This document shows positions 23,013 through 31,305 of a stretch of 46,426 nucleotides of DNA, piece by piece. Position numbers and translations under genes: made by a program. The notes below the pieces were generated by a model. The model saw only the letters and a program-made list of their open reading frames with translations. It was not told where the DNA came from and did not search any database. This DNA is from Pseudomonas sp. REP124. Its GTDB lineage: Bacteria; Pseudomonadota; Gammaproteobacteria; Pseudomonadales; Pseudomonadaceae. Location of the stretch: assembly GCF_020164475.1 (NCBI RefSeq), contig NZ_JAIQWX010000038.1, positions 1 through 46,426 on the forward strand. Reading direction: 5' to 3'. Positions within the stretch are counted from its first letter, which is position 1, and each line of letters opens with the position of its first letter.

Positions 23013-24472
23013 GTTGGCCGACTGAGCTGCCATTCGGCTTCGCCCGGCGCTTCGGCGTTCTGCTGGAGTCCGAGGGCGATGCGCCAAGCCTGGCCATCCG
23101 CGCCGATACACCACTGACGGCGATTGCCGAGGCGCGCCGGGTTTGTGGTCGGGATTTGCCCGTGCGGATGCTGTCCTCCGAGGTCTTCGCCACCCGCCTG
23201 GCAGCTGCCTACCGAGAAGGCCAGAGCGCGGCCGAGCAGGTGGCCCAAGGGCTGGACGACGAACTGGACCTGCTCAGTCTGGTGGATCAGGTGCCGCAAA
23301 CCGCCGATCTGCTGGAGCAGCAAGGCGATGCGCCGATCATCCGCCTGATCAACGCATTGCTCAGCGAAGCGGTACGTGAACACGCTTCCGACGTGCACCT
23401 GGAAACCTTCGAGCAGTACCTGTCGGTGCGCATGCGTGTCGACGGCCAGCTACGTGAAATGCTGCGCCCCAGACGTGAGCTGGCGACGCTGCTGGTGTCG
23501 CGGATCAAGGTCATGGCGCGGCTCGATATCGCCGAAAAGCGCATTCCCCAGGACGGACGCATGGCCCTGCGCCTGGCCGGGCACGAAGTCGATGTACGGG
23601 TCTCGACCCTGCCTTCGGCTCACGGCGAACGGGTGGTGTTGCGCCTGCTCGACAAGCAGGCCGGCCGCCTGGATTTGCAACGCCTGGGCATGCCGGACGA
23701 CACCCTCGCGACCATGCGCCAGTTGCTCGGCAAACCCCACGGCATCCTGCTGGTGACCGGTCCCACCGGCTCGGGCAAGACCACCAGCCTGTATGCCGCC
23801 CTCAGCAGTCTGAACGACCAGACCCGCAACATCCTCACCGTCGAAGACCCCATCGAATATCACCTGCCGGGCGTCGGCCAGATGCCGGTCAATCCGAAGG
23901 TCGACATGACCTTCGCCCGAGGCCTGCGGGCGATCCTGCGTCAGGACCCGGACGTGGTGATGGTCGGTGAAATCCGCGATCGCGAGACTGCCGAGATTGC
24001 AGTTCAAGCCTCGCTGACCGGCCATCTGGTGCTTTCAACGTTGCACACCAACAGCGCGGTCGGCGCCGTCACGCGACTGGTGGACATGGGTGTGGATGCC
24101 TATCTGCTGGCGTCGTCCCTGGTGGGCATTCTGGCCCAGCGTCTGCTGCGTACTTTGTGCCCGAAGTGCAAAACGCCCTATATCGCCGATTCTGCTGTCT
24201 GCCAGCGCTTGGGACTGGAGGCCGGTGCACAGCTGTTCAGGGCGACGGGCTGTGAGCAATGCCAGCACGGTTATCGCGGGCGCGTTGGAGTCTATGAGCT
24301 GGTCAGCGTGACGCCCGCCCTGTCGGCGCTGATACATCAGGGCGCCAGTGAGCAGGCGCTAGCCCTCGAGGCACGCAAGGTATCGCGCAGCCTGTTCCAG
24401 GACGGTCGCCAGCGGGTGCTCGATGGCACGACCAGCCTCGACGAACTGCTGCGCGTGACCCGAGAGGATTGA
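23009..24472 (+). CDS. gspE: Type II secretion system ATPase GspE
   Basis: Cytoplasmic hexameric ATPase that powers pseudopilus assembly. The Walker A is GPTGSGKT (251-258), and the Walker B region is DPDVVMVGEIRD (about 313-324). The Asp-box (SDVHLE) and His-box (LSTLHTNSA) are intact. The zinc-binding tetracysteine motif is complete (C384, C387, C415, C418). The length of 487 residues is normal. It starts inside gspD (ATGA) and is followed after three bases by gspF. Confidence 0.95.
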   Translation: MSWPTELPFGFARRFGVLLESEGDAPSLAIRADTPLTAIAEARRVCGRDLPVRMLSSEVFATRLAAAYREGQSAAEQVAQGLDDELDLLSLVDQVPQTADLLEQQGDAPIIRLINALLSEAVREHASDVHLETFEQYLSVRMRVDGQLREMLRPRRELATLLVSRIKVMARLDIAEKRIPQDGRMALRLAGHEVDVRVSTLPSAHGERVVLRLLDKQAGRLDLQRLGMPDDTLATMRQLLGKPHGILLVTGPTGSGKTTSLYAALSSLNDQTRNILTVEDPIEYHLPGVGQMPVNPKVDMTFARGLRAILRQDPDVVMVGEIRDRETAEIAVQASLTGHLVLSTLHTNSAVGAVTRLVDMGVDAYLLASSLVGILAQRLLRTLCPKCKTPYIADSAVCQRLGLEAGAQLFRATGCEQCQHGYRGRVGVYELVSVTPALSALIHQGASEQALALEARKVSRSLFQDGRQRVLDGTTSLDELLRVTRED

Positions 24473-24475
24473 CCG

Positions 24476-25675
24476 ATGCCGACCTTCGATTACCGCGCCG
24501 ACGACGCGCAGGGCCGTCGCTGCAAGGGCCGGCTGGAGGCCGACAGCCCGAGACAGGCGCGACAACTGTTGCGCGAGCGCGGGCTGTGGCCGCGGGATGT
24601 GAAGGAGATCCGGATCGCCGCAGGCGCGAGTCCGCAGCACCGCCTGAGTGCGGCCGATCTGGCCCTGCTGACCCTGCAACTGTCCACCCTGGTTCAGGCT
24701 GGCCTGCCACTGGAAGAAGCCTTGCAGGCGGTGGCCAGGCAAAGCGCCAAACGCCGCGTCACCGGCCTGTTGTCGGCGGTCCGGAGCCGGGTCATGGAAG
24801 GGCACGCACTGGCCACGGCTTTGGGGCAATTTCCCAAGGCATTTCCCGAGCTGTACCGCGCCACCGTGGCGGCGGGCGAGCGCTCCGGGCACCTGGGCCA
24901 CGTGCTGGAGCAACTGGCCGCCTACACCCAGGCTCGCCAGGCCTCGCGGCAGAAAATCCAGATGGCGCTGGTGTATCCGATGATCCTGATGTCGGCCAGC
25001 GTTCTGATCGTCGGTTTCCTGCTCGGATTTGTGGTGCCCGACGTGGTGAAGATTTTCGTCGATAGCGGCCAGGCGCTGCCCTGGCTGACGCTGGCGCTGA
25101 TCAGCGTCAGCGACACATTGCGCAGTCACGGCGTGCTGCTGATGGGGGGGCTGGCGCTGCTGATCGGCGTTTGGCGCTGGAGCTTGCGCCAGCCCCAATG
25201 GCGCCTGCGCTGGCATCGCCTGCTGCTGAAAATGCCGGTTTTCGGCGAAGTGTTGCGAGCGATGGAGGCGGCGCGCTTCGCCAGCACCCTGGCGATTCTC
25301 GGCAAGAGCGCGGTGCCCTTGGTCGACGCTCTGGAAATCGCCGCCGCCGTGATCGGCAACCTGACCATTCGCGCACGCATGGTCGATGTCGCCCGCTCGG
25401 TCCGCGAGGGCGGCACCCTGACCCGCGGCCTGGAGCGCAGCGGCGATATCCCTCCGATGATGCTGCACATGATCGCCAGCGGCGAGCGGGCCGGCGAGCT
25501 CGACCGCATGCTGGCCCGCGCCGCCGAACAGCAGGAAAGCAGCCTGGCGGCGCGCATCGCCCTGGTCGTCAGCCTGTTCGAGCCGGCCATGCTGGTGCTG
25601 ATGGGCGGCGTCGTGCTGCTGATCGTCCTGGCCATCCTGCTGCCCATTCTCAGCCTCAACCAATTGGTGAATTGA
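24476..25675 (+). CDS. gspF: Type II secretion system inner-membrane protein GspF
   Basis: Polytopic platform protein that contacts GspE and GspL. It has the duplicated T2SF domain architecture, with two soluble helical domains (about 65-165 and 265-365) and three membrane segments (about 165-190, 215-235 and 370-395). Each half carries the conserved GE.SG/GER.GEL signature (AGERSGHL and SGERAGEL). The length of 399 residues is typical. It is tightly placed between gspE and gspG. Confidence 0.94.
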   Translation: MPTFDYRADDAQGRRCKGRLEADSPRQARQLLRERGLWPRDVKEIRIAAGASPQHRLSAADLALLTLQLSTLVQAGLPLEEALQAVARQSAKRRVTGLLSAVRSRVMEGHALATALGQFPKAFPELYRATVAAGERSGHLGHVLEQLAAYTQARQASRQKIQMALVYPMILMSASVLIVGFLLGFVVPDVVKIFVDSGQALPWLTLALISVSDTLRSHGVLLMGGLALLIGVWRWSLRQPQWRLRWHRLLLKMPVFGEVLRAMEAARFASTLAILGKSAVPLVDALEIAAAVIGNLTIRARMVDVARSVREGGTLTRGLERSGDIPPMMLHMIASGERAGELDRMLARAAEQQESSLAARIALVVSLFEPAMLVLMGGVVLLIVLAILLPILSLNQLVN

Positions 25676-25678
25676 CCC

Positions 25679-26128
25679 ATGAAAGTCTCCCTTCACAGCG
25701 CGTCCCAGCGCGGTTTTACCCTGATCGAAATCATGGTGGTGGTCGTCATCATCGGCATCCTCGGGGCCATAGTGGTGCCGCAGTTCATGAGCCGTCCGGA
25801 TCAGGCCAAAGTCACCGCCGCGAAGACCGATATCCAGGCCATCGCCACCGCCCTGGAAATGTATCGCCTGGACAACTTCCAGTACCCCTCGACCCAGCAG
25901 GGGCTCGACGCCTTGCACAAACGCCCGTCGGGGCTGCCGGCGGCGCGCAACTGGAACCCGCAGGGCTATCTGAAAAACCTGCCCGTTGACCCCTGGAGCA
26001 CGCCTTATCAGTACCTCAATCCCGGCGTGAAATCGGGCAACGGCGGCTTCGACCTGTATTCCCTCGGTTCCGATGGTGTGGTGGGCGGTGAGGGGCACGC
26101 GGCCGACATCGGCAACTGGGGCGATTGA
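25679..26128 (+). CDS. gspG: Type II secretion system major pseudopilin GspG
   Basis: Major subunit of the periplasmic pseudopilus. The type III prepilin signal is QRG^FTLIEIMVVVVIIGILG, cleaved after Gly12, with the conserved mature Glu5. The globular part contains PSTQQGLDAL, WGTPYQYL-like (WSTPYQYL) and a C-terminal calcium-binding loop (DLYSLGSDGVVGGEG). The length of 149 residues fits. No prepilin peptidase is encoded here, so processing must use one elsewhere, probably PilD. Confidence 0.96.
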   Translation: MKVSLHSASQRGFTLIEIMVVVVIIGILGAIVVPQFMSRPDQAKVTAAKTDIQAIATALEMYRLDNFQYPSTQQGLDALHKRPSGLPAARNWNPQGYLKNLPVDPWSTPYQYLNPGVKSGNGGFDLYSLGSDGVVGGEGHAADIGNWGD

Positions 26129-26131
26129 TTC

Positions 26132-26599
26132 ATGCCGCGTCGCTGTCGAGGGTTCACTTTGCTGGAAATGATGATCGTGATCGTGCTGATCGGCGTGCTG
26201 GTGGGCATGGTCAATCTGGCCACCGGCGGCAACCCGGCGCGTCAGGCCAGGCAGGAGGCGGACGCCTTGGCCGGTGTGATTCGCCAATTTCGCGAACGGG
26301 CGGTGTTGGAGAGTCAGGAGTACGGCGTGCGTTTGAGCAACGAGGGTTATCGGACGCTGCGTCTCGGCGTCAGTGGCTGGGAGCCGGTCACGGCGCTGTA
26401 TCGCTGGCCGGCCGATCTGCGCCTGCGCCTGAAGCACGACGGCTATTTCGTGAACATCGCAAGCGACGAAGGCCCGCCGCAATTGCTGTTGCTCAGCAGC
26501 GATGAAATCAGCGCCTTCAGCCTGACCTTCGAAAGCGCTGGTCGCAGACTGTTGAGCCTGTCCAGCGACGGCATCGGCGAGGTGGTGATCGATGGCTAG
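26132..26599 (+). CDS. gspH: Type II secretion system minor pseudopilin GspH
   Basis: Minor pseudopilin with a prepilin signal CRG^FTLLEMMIVIVLIGVLV cleaved after Gly7 and the mature Glu5 conserved. The 155-residue protein has a variable beta-rich globular part. Its position between gspG and gspI and its length support GspH. It overlaps gspI by eight bases. Confidence 0.9.
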   Translation: MPRRCRGFTLLEMMIVIVLIGVLVGMVNLATGGNPARQARQEADALAGVIRQFRERAVLESQEYGVRLSNEGYRTLRLGVSGWEPVTALYRWPADLRLRLKHDGYFVNIASDEGPPQLLLLSSDEISAFSLTFESAGRRLLSLSSDGIGEVVIDG

Positions 26600-26963
26600 G
26601 CGGCGCATGGGCGGCTTTACGCTGCTGGAAATCATGGTGGCGCTGACGGTGTTCGCGACGCTGGCGACGGCGGTGTTGTCGGCCAGCCAATATGTGCTCC
26701 GACAGGCCTCGACTGTGGAAGAGCGGTTGATTGCGGCCTGGGTGGCGGACAACCAATTGAATGAGCTGCGTCTGCAAAACGGGCTGGATTTCGGGCAGTC
26801 GCAGCGGGTGGTGCACATGGACCGCCGGGACTGGATCGTTCGCCAGCAGGTGGGCTCGTCGAGCGATCCGCGCCTGATCGCGATCGAGCTTCAGGTCAGC
26901 CTCGCCGGGCGCGATCAGACCCTGCACCGCGCCACTGGCTGGATTCCTCTTCGTGAGCAATGA
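26592..26963 (+). CDS. gspI: Type II secretion system minor pseudopilin GspI
   Basis: Minor pseudopilin of the tip complex with GspJ and GspK. The prepilin signal is MGG^FTLLEIMVALTVFATL. The short globular domain contains the typical WVADNQLNELR stretch, a strong GspI hallmark. The length is 123 residues. It overlaps both gspH and gspJ. Confidence 0.94.
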   Translation: MARRRMGGFTLLEIMVALTVFATLATAVLSASQYVLRQASTVEERLIAAWVADNQLNELRLQNGLDFGQSQRVVHMDRRDWIVRQQVGSSSDPRLIAIELQVSLAGRDQTLHRATGWIPLREQ

Positions 26964-27465
26964 GCAGCGCGGTTTCACCTTGCTCGAACTGGTGATCGCC
27001 CTGGCGATCTTCGCCTTGTTGGGCCTGGCCAGCTGGACGCTGTTCGACGGAGTCGTGCGCGTGCAGCAAGGCACCCAGAGCCATGATCGCGAACTGCGCA
27101 GCCTGCAACGGGCGGTCGCCCTCATCGAACGCGATCTGCTGCACATCACCGAACAGCCCATCATGCTGGAACAATCCCGCGCGCAATGGCAGCGGGGCAA
27201 TTGGCGCAATCCGCTGGATCAACCGCGCAGCGAGCGCCAGTCCCTTTCCTACACACTCGACAACGGCGTGCTGTGGCGCGAGAGCCGCAGCGAAGGTGCG
27301 CTGGTCGTGCAGCGGCAGAAGCTGCTCGACGATGTTCGGCACCTGAGTTGGCGGCTGTTAGAGCGGCAGGGCTCGAAGGTTCCCGGAGCGCTGGAAGTGC
27401 AGCTGTCGGCAGGGCGCTTCGAAGGGGTTCGTCGGGTGCTGTTGTTGCCGGGAGCATTGCCATGA
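26953..27465 (+). CDS. gspJ: Type II secretion system minor pseudopilin GspJ
   Basis: Minor pseudopilin of the tip complex. It starts with GTG inside the end of gspI. The prepilin signal QRG^FTLLELVIALAIFALLG is cleaved after Gly7. The conserved segment RDLLHITEQP and a later region typical of GspJ follow. The length of 170 residues is within family range. It overlaps gspK by four bases. Confidence 0.93.
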   Translation: MSNEQRGFTLLELVIALAIFALLGLASWTLFDGVVRVQQGTQSHDRELRSLQRAVALIERDLLHITEQPIMLEQSRAQWQRGNWRNPLDQPRSERQSLSYTLDNGVLWRESRSEGALVVQRQKLLDDVRHLSWRLLERQGSKVPGALEVQLSAGRFEGVRRVLLLPGALP

Positions 27466-28271
27466 GGACGCGGCAACGAGGTGTGGCGCTGATCAGCGTG
27501 TTACTGGTCATGAGCCTGGCGCTGTTGATCATCGGCGGAGTGCTGCGCAGTCATCGGTTGATGCTGCAAAGCAGTGGGCAACAGGTGCAGCAGATGCACT
27601 TGCGCCAGCTTGCGGTTGCGGGGGAAAGCCGGGCGTTGGCGACGCTGCAGGAAGACGCTGGGCTCAATGCGGTGTTTGATCTGGACGACGCACAGATTCA
27701 GGTCGAGATCGAGGATCTGGCCGGGCGTTTCAATCTCAATGCTGTGTTGATTCAGGGGCAGATCGATCAGGTCACGCTCAATCGCTGGGCGCGTCTGCTG
27801 GTGCTGCTTGAACTGCCTGAAATGCGGCTGGAGCAAGTGGGCGCGTTGCGAGATTTGAGTCAGTTGCGACTGCTGCCGGGTATCGACGGCCAGTTATTGC
27901 GTCGGCTGGAACCCTGGGTTGCCGTGTTGCCCACGGACGCAGCACTCAACATCAGCACTGCGCCCGCGCTGCTGCTGCGCAGCCTGGACGACATTGATGC
28001 GGTGACGGCTGACGCACTCGTCCAACAGCGAACCACAAGCCTGTGGCCAAGCGTTCAGGCCTTCACAAACGATCCGTTACTCGCCGGTGCTGACGTCAGC
28101 AGCCATGGGCTGGGCATCGACAGCCGCTGGTTCCGCATCAACGTTCAGGTGGCTCAGGGGCAGAGCCGATTGCGCCTGTCCACCGATGTCGAACGCGATC
28201 CCAAGACACGCCAGTTCAACGTCCTGCAACGACGGTTGCTGCCGTCGAATCCCCACGAGATCTCTCCATGA
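27462..28271 (+). CDS. gspK: Type II secretion system minor pseudopilin GspK
   Basis: Large minor pseudopilin that caps the pseudopilus tip. The start is the ATG at 27462 overlapping the gspJ stop; a longer upstream frame is a shadow of gspJ. The signal QRG^VALISVLLVMSLALLI lacks the Glu at mature position 5, as expected for GspK alone among pseudopilins. The region DLAGRFNLNAVL and the helical insert (about 90-190) are characteristic. The length is 269 residues. It overlaps gspL by four bases. Confidence 0.94.
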   Translation: MRTRQRGVALISVLLVMSLALLIIGGVLRSHRLMLQSSGQQVQQMHLRQLAVAGESRALATLQEDAGLNAVFDLDDAQIQVEIEDLAGRFNLNAVLIQGQIDQVTLNRWARLLVLLELPEMRLEQVGALRDLSQLRLLPGIDGQLLRRLEPWVAVLPTDAALNISTAPALLLRSLDDIDAVTADALVQQRTTSLWPSVQAFTNDPLLAGADVSSHGLGIDSRWFRINVQVAQGQSRLRLSTDVERDPKTRQFNVLQRRLLPSNPHEISP

Positions 28272-29359
28272 AAACCTGGCTTTACCTGACCGCCGAAGGC
28301 CTCGCTGCGCCGTCGCTCGATTGGCCGTGCTGTCTTTGGTCCCCGGCCGGTCAACGGCAAACCATGCCCTTGAGCGAGGCGGCGCGTGCTTTGAAGGGAC
28401 AGCATGTGGATCTGCTGTTGCCGATGGAGACGTGCAGTTGGGTGCGTAGCGAACCCTGGCCTTCGGGGCGACGACCGGATGCCAAGGCTCTCGGATTTGC
28501 TGTTGAAGAACAGTTGAGCGAAGCGCTGGAAACGGTGCACTTGAGTGTCGGTCGTCGTGATCCGCAAGGGCGTTACCCGCTGATGGTGATTGGGCGGGAG
28601 CGTTTTGCCGCGGTGCTGGCGCTGATGGTCGAGGCCGGGATTGAGGTGCGCTCGGTCTTCGTCGATGCGGATCTGTTGCCGGTGGATCAGGCCGTCGGTG
28701 TGCGGTGGTTTGGCCGTTGGGTTTTGGGTGGCGGGCTCGGGGCTCGGCTGGCGGTGGGGGAGGATGCGTTGCCGTCGCTCAAGCCATGCCTGCCCGCGGA
28801 TATGCAGTGGCAGCAGGAGGAAATCGATGATTGGTTAAGGGGCGATCACAGCCACGCCATCAACCTGCTGCACGGTGAGTTCGCCGTGCGTCGCGCTTAT
28901 TTTCCCTGGCGTTCAGGCGCGGTGGCAGCGCTGATTTTGGTACTGCTGACATGGGGCGCCAGTGAAACGCGCATCCGTTTTCTCGAACATGAAGGCCGTC
29001 AGCTGTACGGGCGCAGCGAACAGCAATTCAAGGCGCTGTATCCGGAGCAAACCCGCATCGTCGACCTTGCGGCGCAGTTCAGCGCTTTGCAGGGGCGGGG
29101 CGCGCAGGTGCAGGGCAGTCAAATCGCCGGTCTGGTCAAACTGGTCGAGCAGGTGATCGGCGCCAGTCACGTCGAGGTCCAACGCATCGAGTTTCGCGAA
29201 GGCGACGGCTGGAAAATCCAGCTCAGCGTCAACAGCTTTGCCGAGCTGGAGCAGTTGCGCGAACGGGGGCGACAACAAGGCTTGCCGGTGCGGCTCGACA
29301 GCGCGAGCAAAGAGCGCAATCGGGTATTGGCAACTTTGACCATGGAGCAAGGCGTATGA
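28268..29359 (+). CDS. gspL: Type II secretion system protein GspL
   Basis: Inner-membrane platform protein that recruits GspE through its cytoplasmic actin-like domain (about 1-205) and binds GspM through its periplasmic ferredoxin-like domain. A membrane span lies at about 216-235 (AVAALILVLLTWGAS). The sequence is less conserved than its neighbours, which is usual for GspL. Length 363 residues. The call rests on architecture and position. It overlaps gspM by four bases. Confidence 0.88.
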   Translation: MKTWLYLTAEGLAAPSLDWPCCLWSPAGQRQTMPLSEAARALKGQHVDLLLPMETCSWVRSEPWPSGRRPDAKALGFAVEEQLSEALETVHLSVGRRDPQGRYPLMVIGRERFAAVLALMVEAGIEVRSVFVDADLLPVDQAVGVRWFGRWVLGGGLGARLAVGEDALPSLKPCLPADMQWQQEEIDDWLRGDHSHAINLLHGEFAVRRAYFPWRSGAVAALILVLLTWGASETRIRFLEHEGRQLYGRSEQQFKALYPEQTRIVDLAAQFSALQGRGAQVQGSQIAGLVKLVEQVIGASHVEVQRIEFREGDGWKIQLSVNSFAELEQLRERGRQQGLPVRLDSASKERNRVLATLTMEQGV

Positions 29360-29799
29360 AGTTCACGGCATTCACTGCGAAGTGGCAGCGCATGACGCTT
29401 CGCGAACGACGGATGGTGTCGACTCTCGGCCTCTTCGTCCTCAGCGTCGCAGCCTTCTTCCTGATCTGGCAGCCGACCCAACAACGGCTGGCAACCGCCG
29501 AGCGCCAATACCGCCAGCAACTCGCCCTGGCGGCGCAACTGCAACAGGCGCAGCCCCGTGCACCGCAATCCACCGATCAGCCGTTATCGCTACGCATCAG
29601 CGAAAGCCTCGCCACCACAAGCCTGGAATTGCACCAGATGGACACCGACAACGACCTCCTGCGCCTGACCCTCAGCGGCGAGGCCAAGGACCTGCTGTCA
29701 TGGCTCGACCAGCTGGAACGCGAACGCGTCACCCTGCAATCCCTGACCCTGGAAAAACGCGATACCGCCCTGCACGCCCAAGCCGTACTCAGACAATGA
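29356..29799 (+). CDS. gspM: Type II secretion system protein GspM
   Basis: Small bitopic inner-membrane protein that stabilises GspL. It has a short cytoplasmic N-terminus with the LRERRMV segment common in GspM, one membrane span (about 22-40), a coiled coil with many Gln and Ala residues, and a ferredoxin-like C-terminal domain. The length is 147 residues. It is the last gene of the operon; no gspN or gspO follows, and a REPIN closes the unit. Confidence 0.88.
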   Translation: MKFTAFTAKWQRMTLRERRMVSTLGLFVLSVAAFFLIWQPTQQRLATAERQYRQQLALAAQLQQAQPRAPQSTDQPLSLRISESLATTSLELHQMDTDNDLLRLTLSGEAKDLLSWLDQLERERVTLQSLTLEKRDTALHAQAVLRQ

Positions 29800-29814
29800 A
29801 GCCAAACACATTTC

Positions 29815-29908
29815 CCTGTGGGAGCGGGCTTGCCCGCGATGAGGCCGGAACATTCAACATCAATGTTGGCTGACCCGACGCCATCGCGGGCAAGCCCGCT
29901 CCCACAGG
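29815..29908. repeat. REPIN between gspM and the convergent MFS gene
   Basis: Perfect inverted arms of 27 bases (29815-29841 and 29882-29908) with the core GTGGGAGCGGGCTTGCCCGCG surround a 40-base spacer. It lies between two convergent genes and can form a stable hairpin in both transcripts, so it may serve as a shared 3' end. Confidence 0.9.
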
Positions 29909-29923
29909 ATCTGTGAACAGGAA

Positions 29924-31186
29924 CTATGGCAACGGCTGCAACTTCGCCAACTTCAACGCCACCCCAAGCGCCACCAGCAACAACGCGCCAATGAACAACC
30001 CAATCCCGTTCCAGCCACCGATATGCCAGAACACCCCACCCGCCGTTCCCGCCACACTCGACCCCGCGTAGTAGCTGAACAGATACAAGGACGAAGCCTG
30101 CCCCTTGGCCTTGGTCGCACGGCGGCCAATCCAGCTGCTGGCCACCGAGTGCGCGCCGAAGAAACCGAAGGTGAACACCAGCATCCCGAAAATCACCAGC
30201 GGCAGCGGCGTGAACATCGTCAGTGCCAGGCCCGCGATCATCAGCGCGATGGAGCTCCAGAGCATCTTGCGCCGCCCGTGCTTGTCAGCCAGCGCGCCGA
30301 CTTTCGCCGAACTGTAGATACCCGACAGGTACACCAGCGACAGCAAGCCGACGAAGGCCTGACTCATGTGGTACGGCTCGGCCAGCAGGCGGTAGCCGAC
30401 ATAGTTGAACAGGGTCACGAACGCGCCCATCAGTACGAAGGCTTCGAGGAACAACAGTGGCAGGCCGGCGTCGCGAAAGTGCATGGTGAAGCCGTCGAGC
30501 AGGCTGCGCGGGTTCAGCGAGCGGGCGCGGAAGTTGCGCGACTCGGGGAGAATCTTCCAGAACACCGCCGCCGCGATCATCGCCAGGCCGCCGATCACCA
30601 GCATCGCCGAGTGCCAGCTGATGAAGTCGATCAGCACCCCGGTAATCAGGCGCCCGCTCATCCCGCCAATGGCGTTGCCGGCGATGTACAGACCCATGGC
30701 CAGGCCGAGGTGCTGCGGGTGGATTTCTTCACTGAGGTAGGTCATGGCGACCGCCGCCAGCCCGCTCAGGGACAGGCCGATCAGCGCGCGCATGATCAGC
30801 ACGCCGTGCCAGCTCGGCATCATCGCGCTGGCCATGGTGCACAGCGCGGCGGCGAACAGCGCCGCGACCATCACCGGCTTGCGCCCAAGGCGATCGGACA
30901 GGGGGCCGGTGATCAGCAGGCCGATGGCGAGCATGCCCGTGGCCACCGACAGGATCAGACTGCTCTGCGCCGCGTTGATCGAGTACTCGTTGGACAGCAG
31001 CGGCATCATCGGCTGCACGCAGTAGAGCAGGGCGAAGGTGGCAAAGCCCCCGGAGAACAGCGCCAGCACCGTGCGCATGAACGCAGGCGTGCCTTTTTCG
31101 ATGTAGATCTGCGCCAGCTCGGCGGCTACATCGCCCTGGGCGGTGGGTTGAACTTCATGGGCGAGTGGAGCGACAGCAGTTTTCAC
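29924..31186 (-). CDS. ynfM: YnfM-like major facilitator superfamily exporter
   Basis: Inner-membrane MFS transporter with 12 predicted spans and 420 residues. The motif A loop GPLSDRLGRKPVM lies between the second and third spans, and a weaker copy (ADKHGRRKM) lies in the second half. Long stretches such as LFSGGFATFALLYCVQP, MTYLSEEIHPQHLG and KAKGQASSLYLFSYYAGSS resemble what I remember of E. coli YnfM. The substrate is unknown; arabinose-efflux naming in databases is not well founded. It is divergent from a LysR regulator, as ynfM is from ynfL in E. coli, so regulation by that neighbour is likely. Confidence 0.88.
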   Translation of the reverse strand: MKTAVAPLAHEVQPTAQGDVAAELAQIYIEKGTPAFMRTVLALFSGGFATFALLYCVQPMMPLLSNEYSINAAQSSLILSVATGMLAIGLLITGPLSDRLGRKPVMVAALFAAALCTMASAMMPSWHGVLIMRALIGLSLSGLAAVAMTYLSEEIHPQHLGLAMGLYIAGNAIGGMSGRLITGVLIDFISWHSAMLVIGGLAMIAAAVFWKILPESRNFRARSLNPRSLLDGFTMHFRDAGLPLLFLEAFVLMGAFVTLFNYVGYRLLAEPYHMSQAFVGLLSLVYLSGIYSSAKVGALADKHGRRKMLWSSIALMIAGLALTMFTPLPLVIFGMLVFTFGFFGAHSVASSWIGRRATKAKGQASSLYLFSYYAGSSVAGTAGGVFWHIGGWNGIGLFIGALLLVALGVALKLAKLQPLP

Positions 31187-31233
31187 GGTGGACCTCGGTA
31201 GTACACAGCCGGTCAGGCAATGAAAAAAGCATA

Positions 31234-31264
31234 TAGCTGGCTAATGATTCAATCCAATATATTG
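31234..31264. promoter_or_regulatory. Candidate LysR operator in the divergent intergenic region
   Basis: The 119-base gap between the divergent MFS and LysR genes is AT-rich and holds two small palindromes: TAGCTGGCTA (31234-31243) and CAATATATTG (31255-31264). LysR proteins usually bind such dyads between divergent targets. The exact site is inferred only from symmetry. Confidence 0.4.
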
Positions 31265-31305
31265 TTCGACCTGTTTGATAGCTTTAACGACCTAATGGGG
31301 TTTCC

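Noticed and set aside
24359..26818. Open frame of over 800 codons opposite gspE-I
   Set aside because: Antisense shadow with Gln/His-rich repetitive translation. It crosses several real gene boundaries, which a true gene would not be expected to do.
29800..29873. Small frame after gspM that translates through the REPIN
   Set aside because: It is a repeat-derived frame (CGSGLARD-type peptide) without a ribosome site or separate start context.
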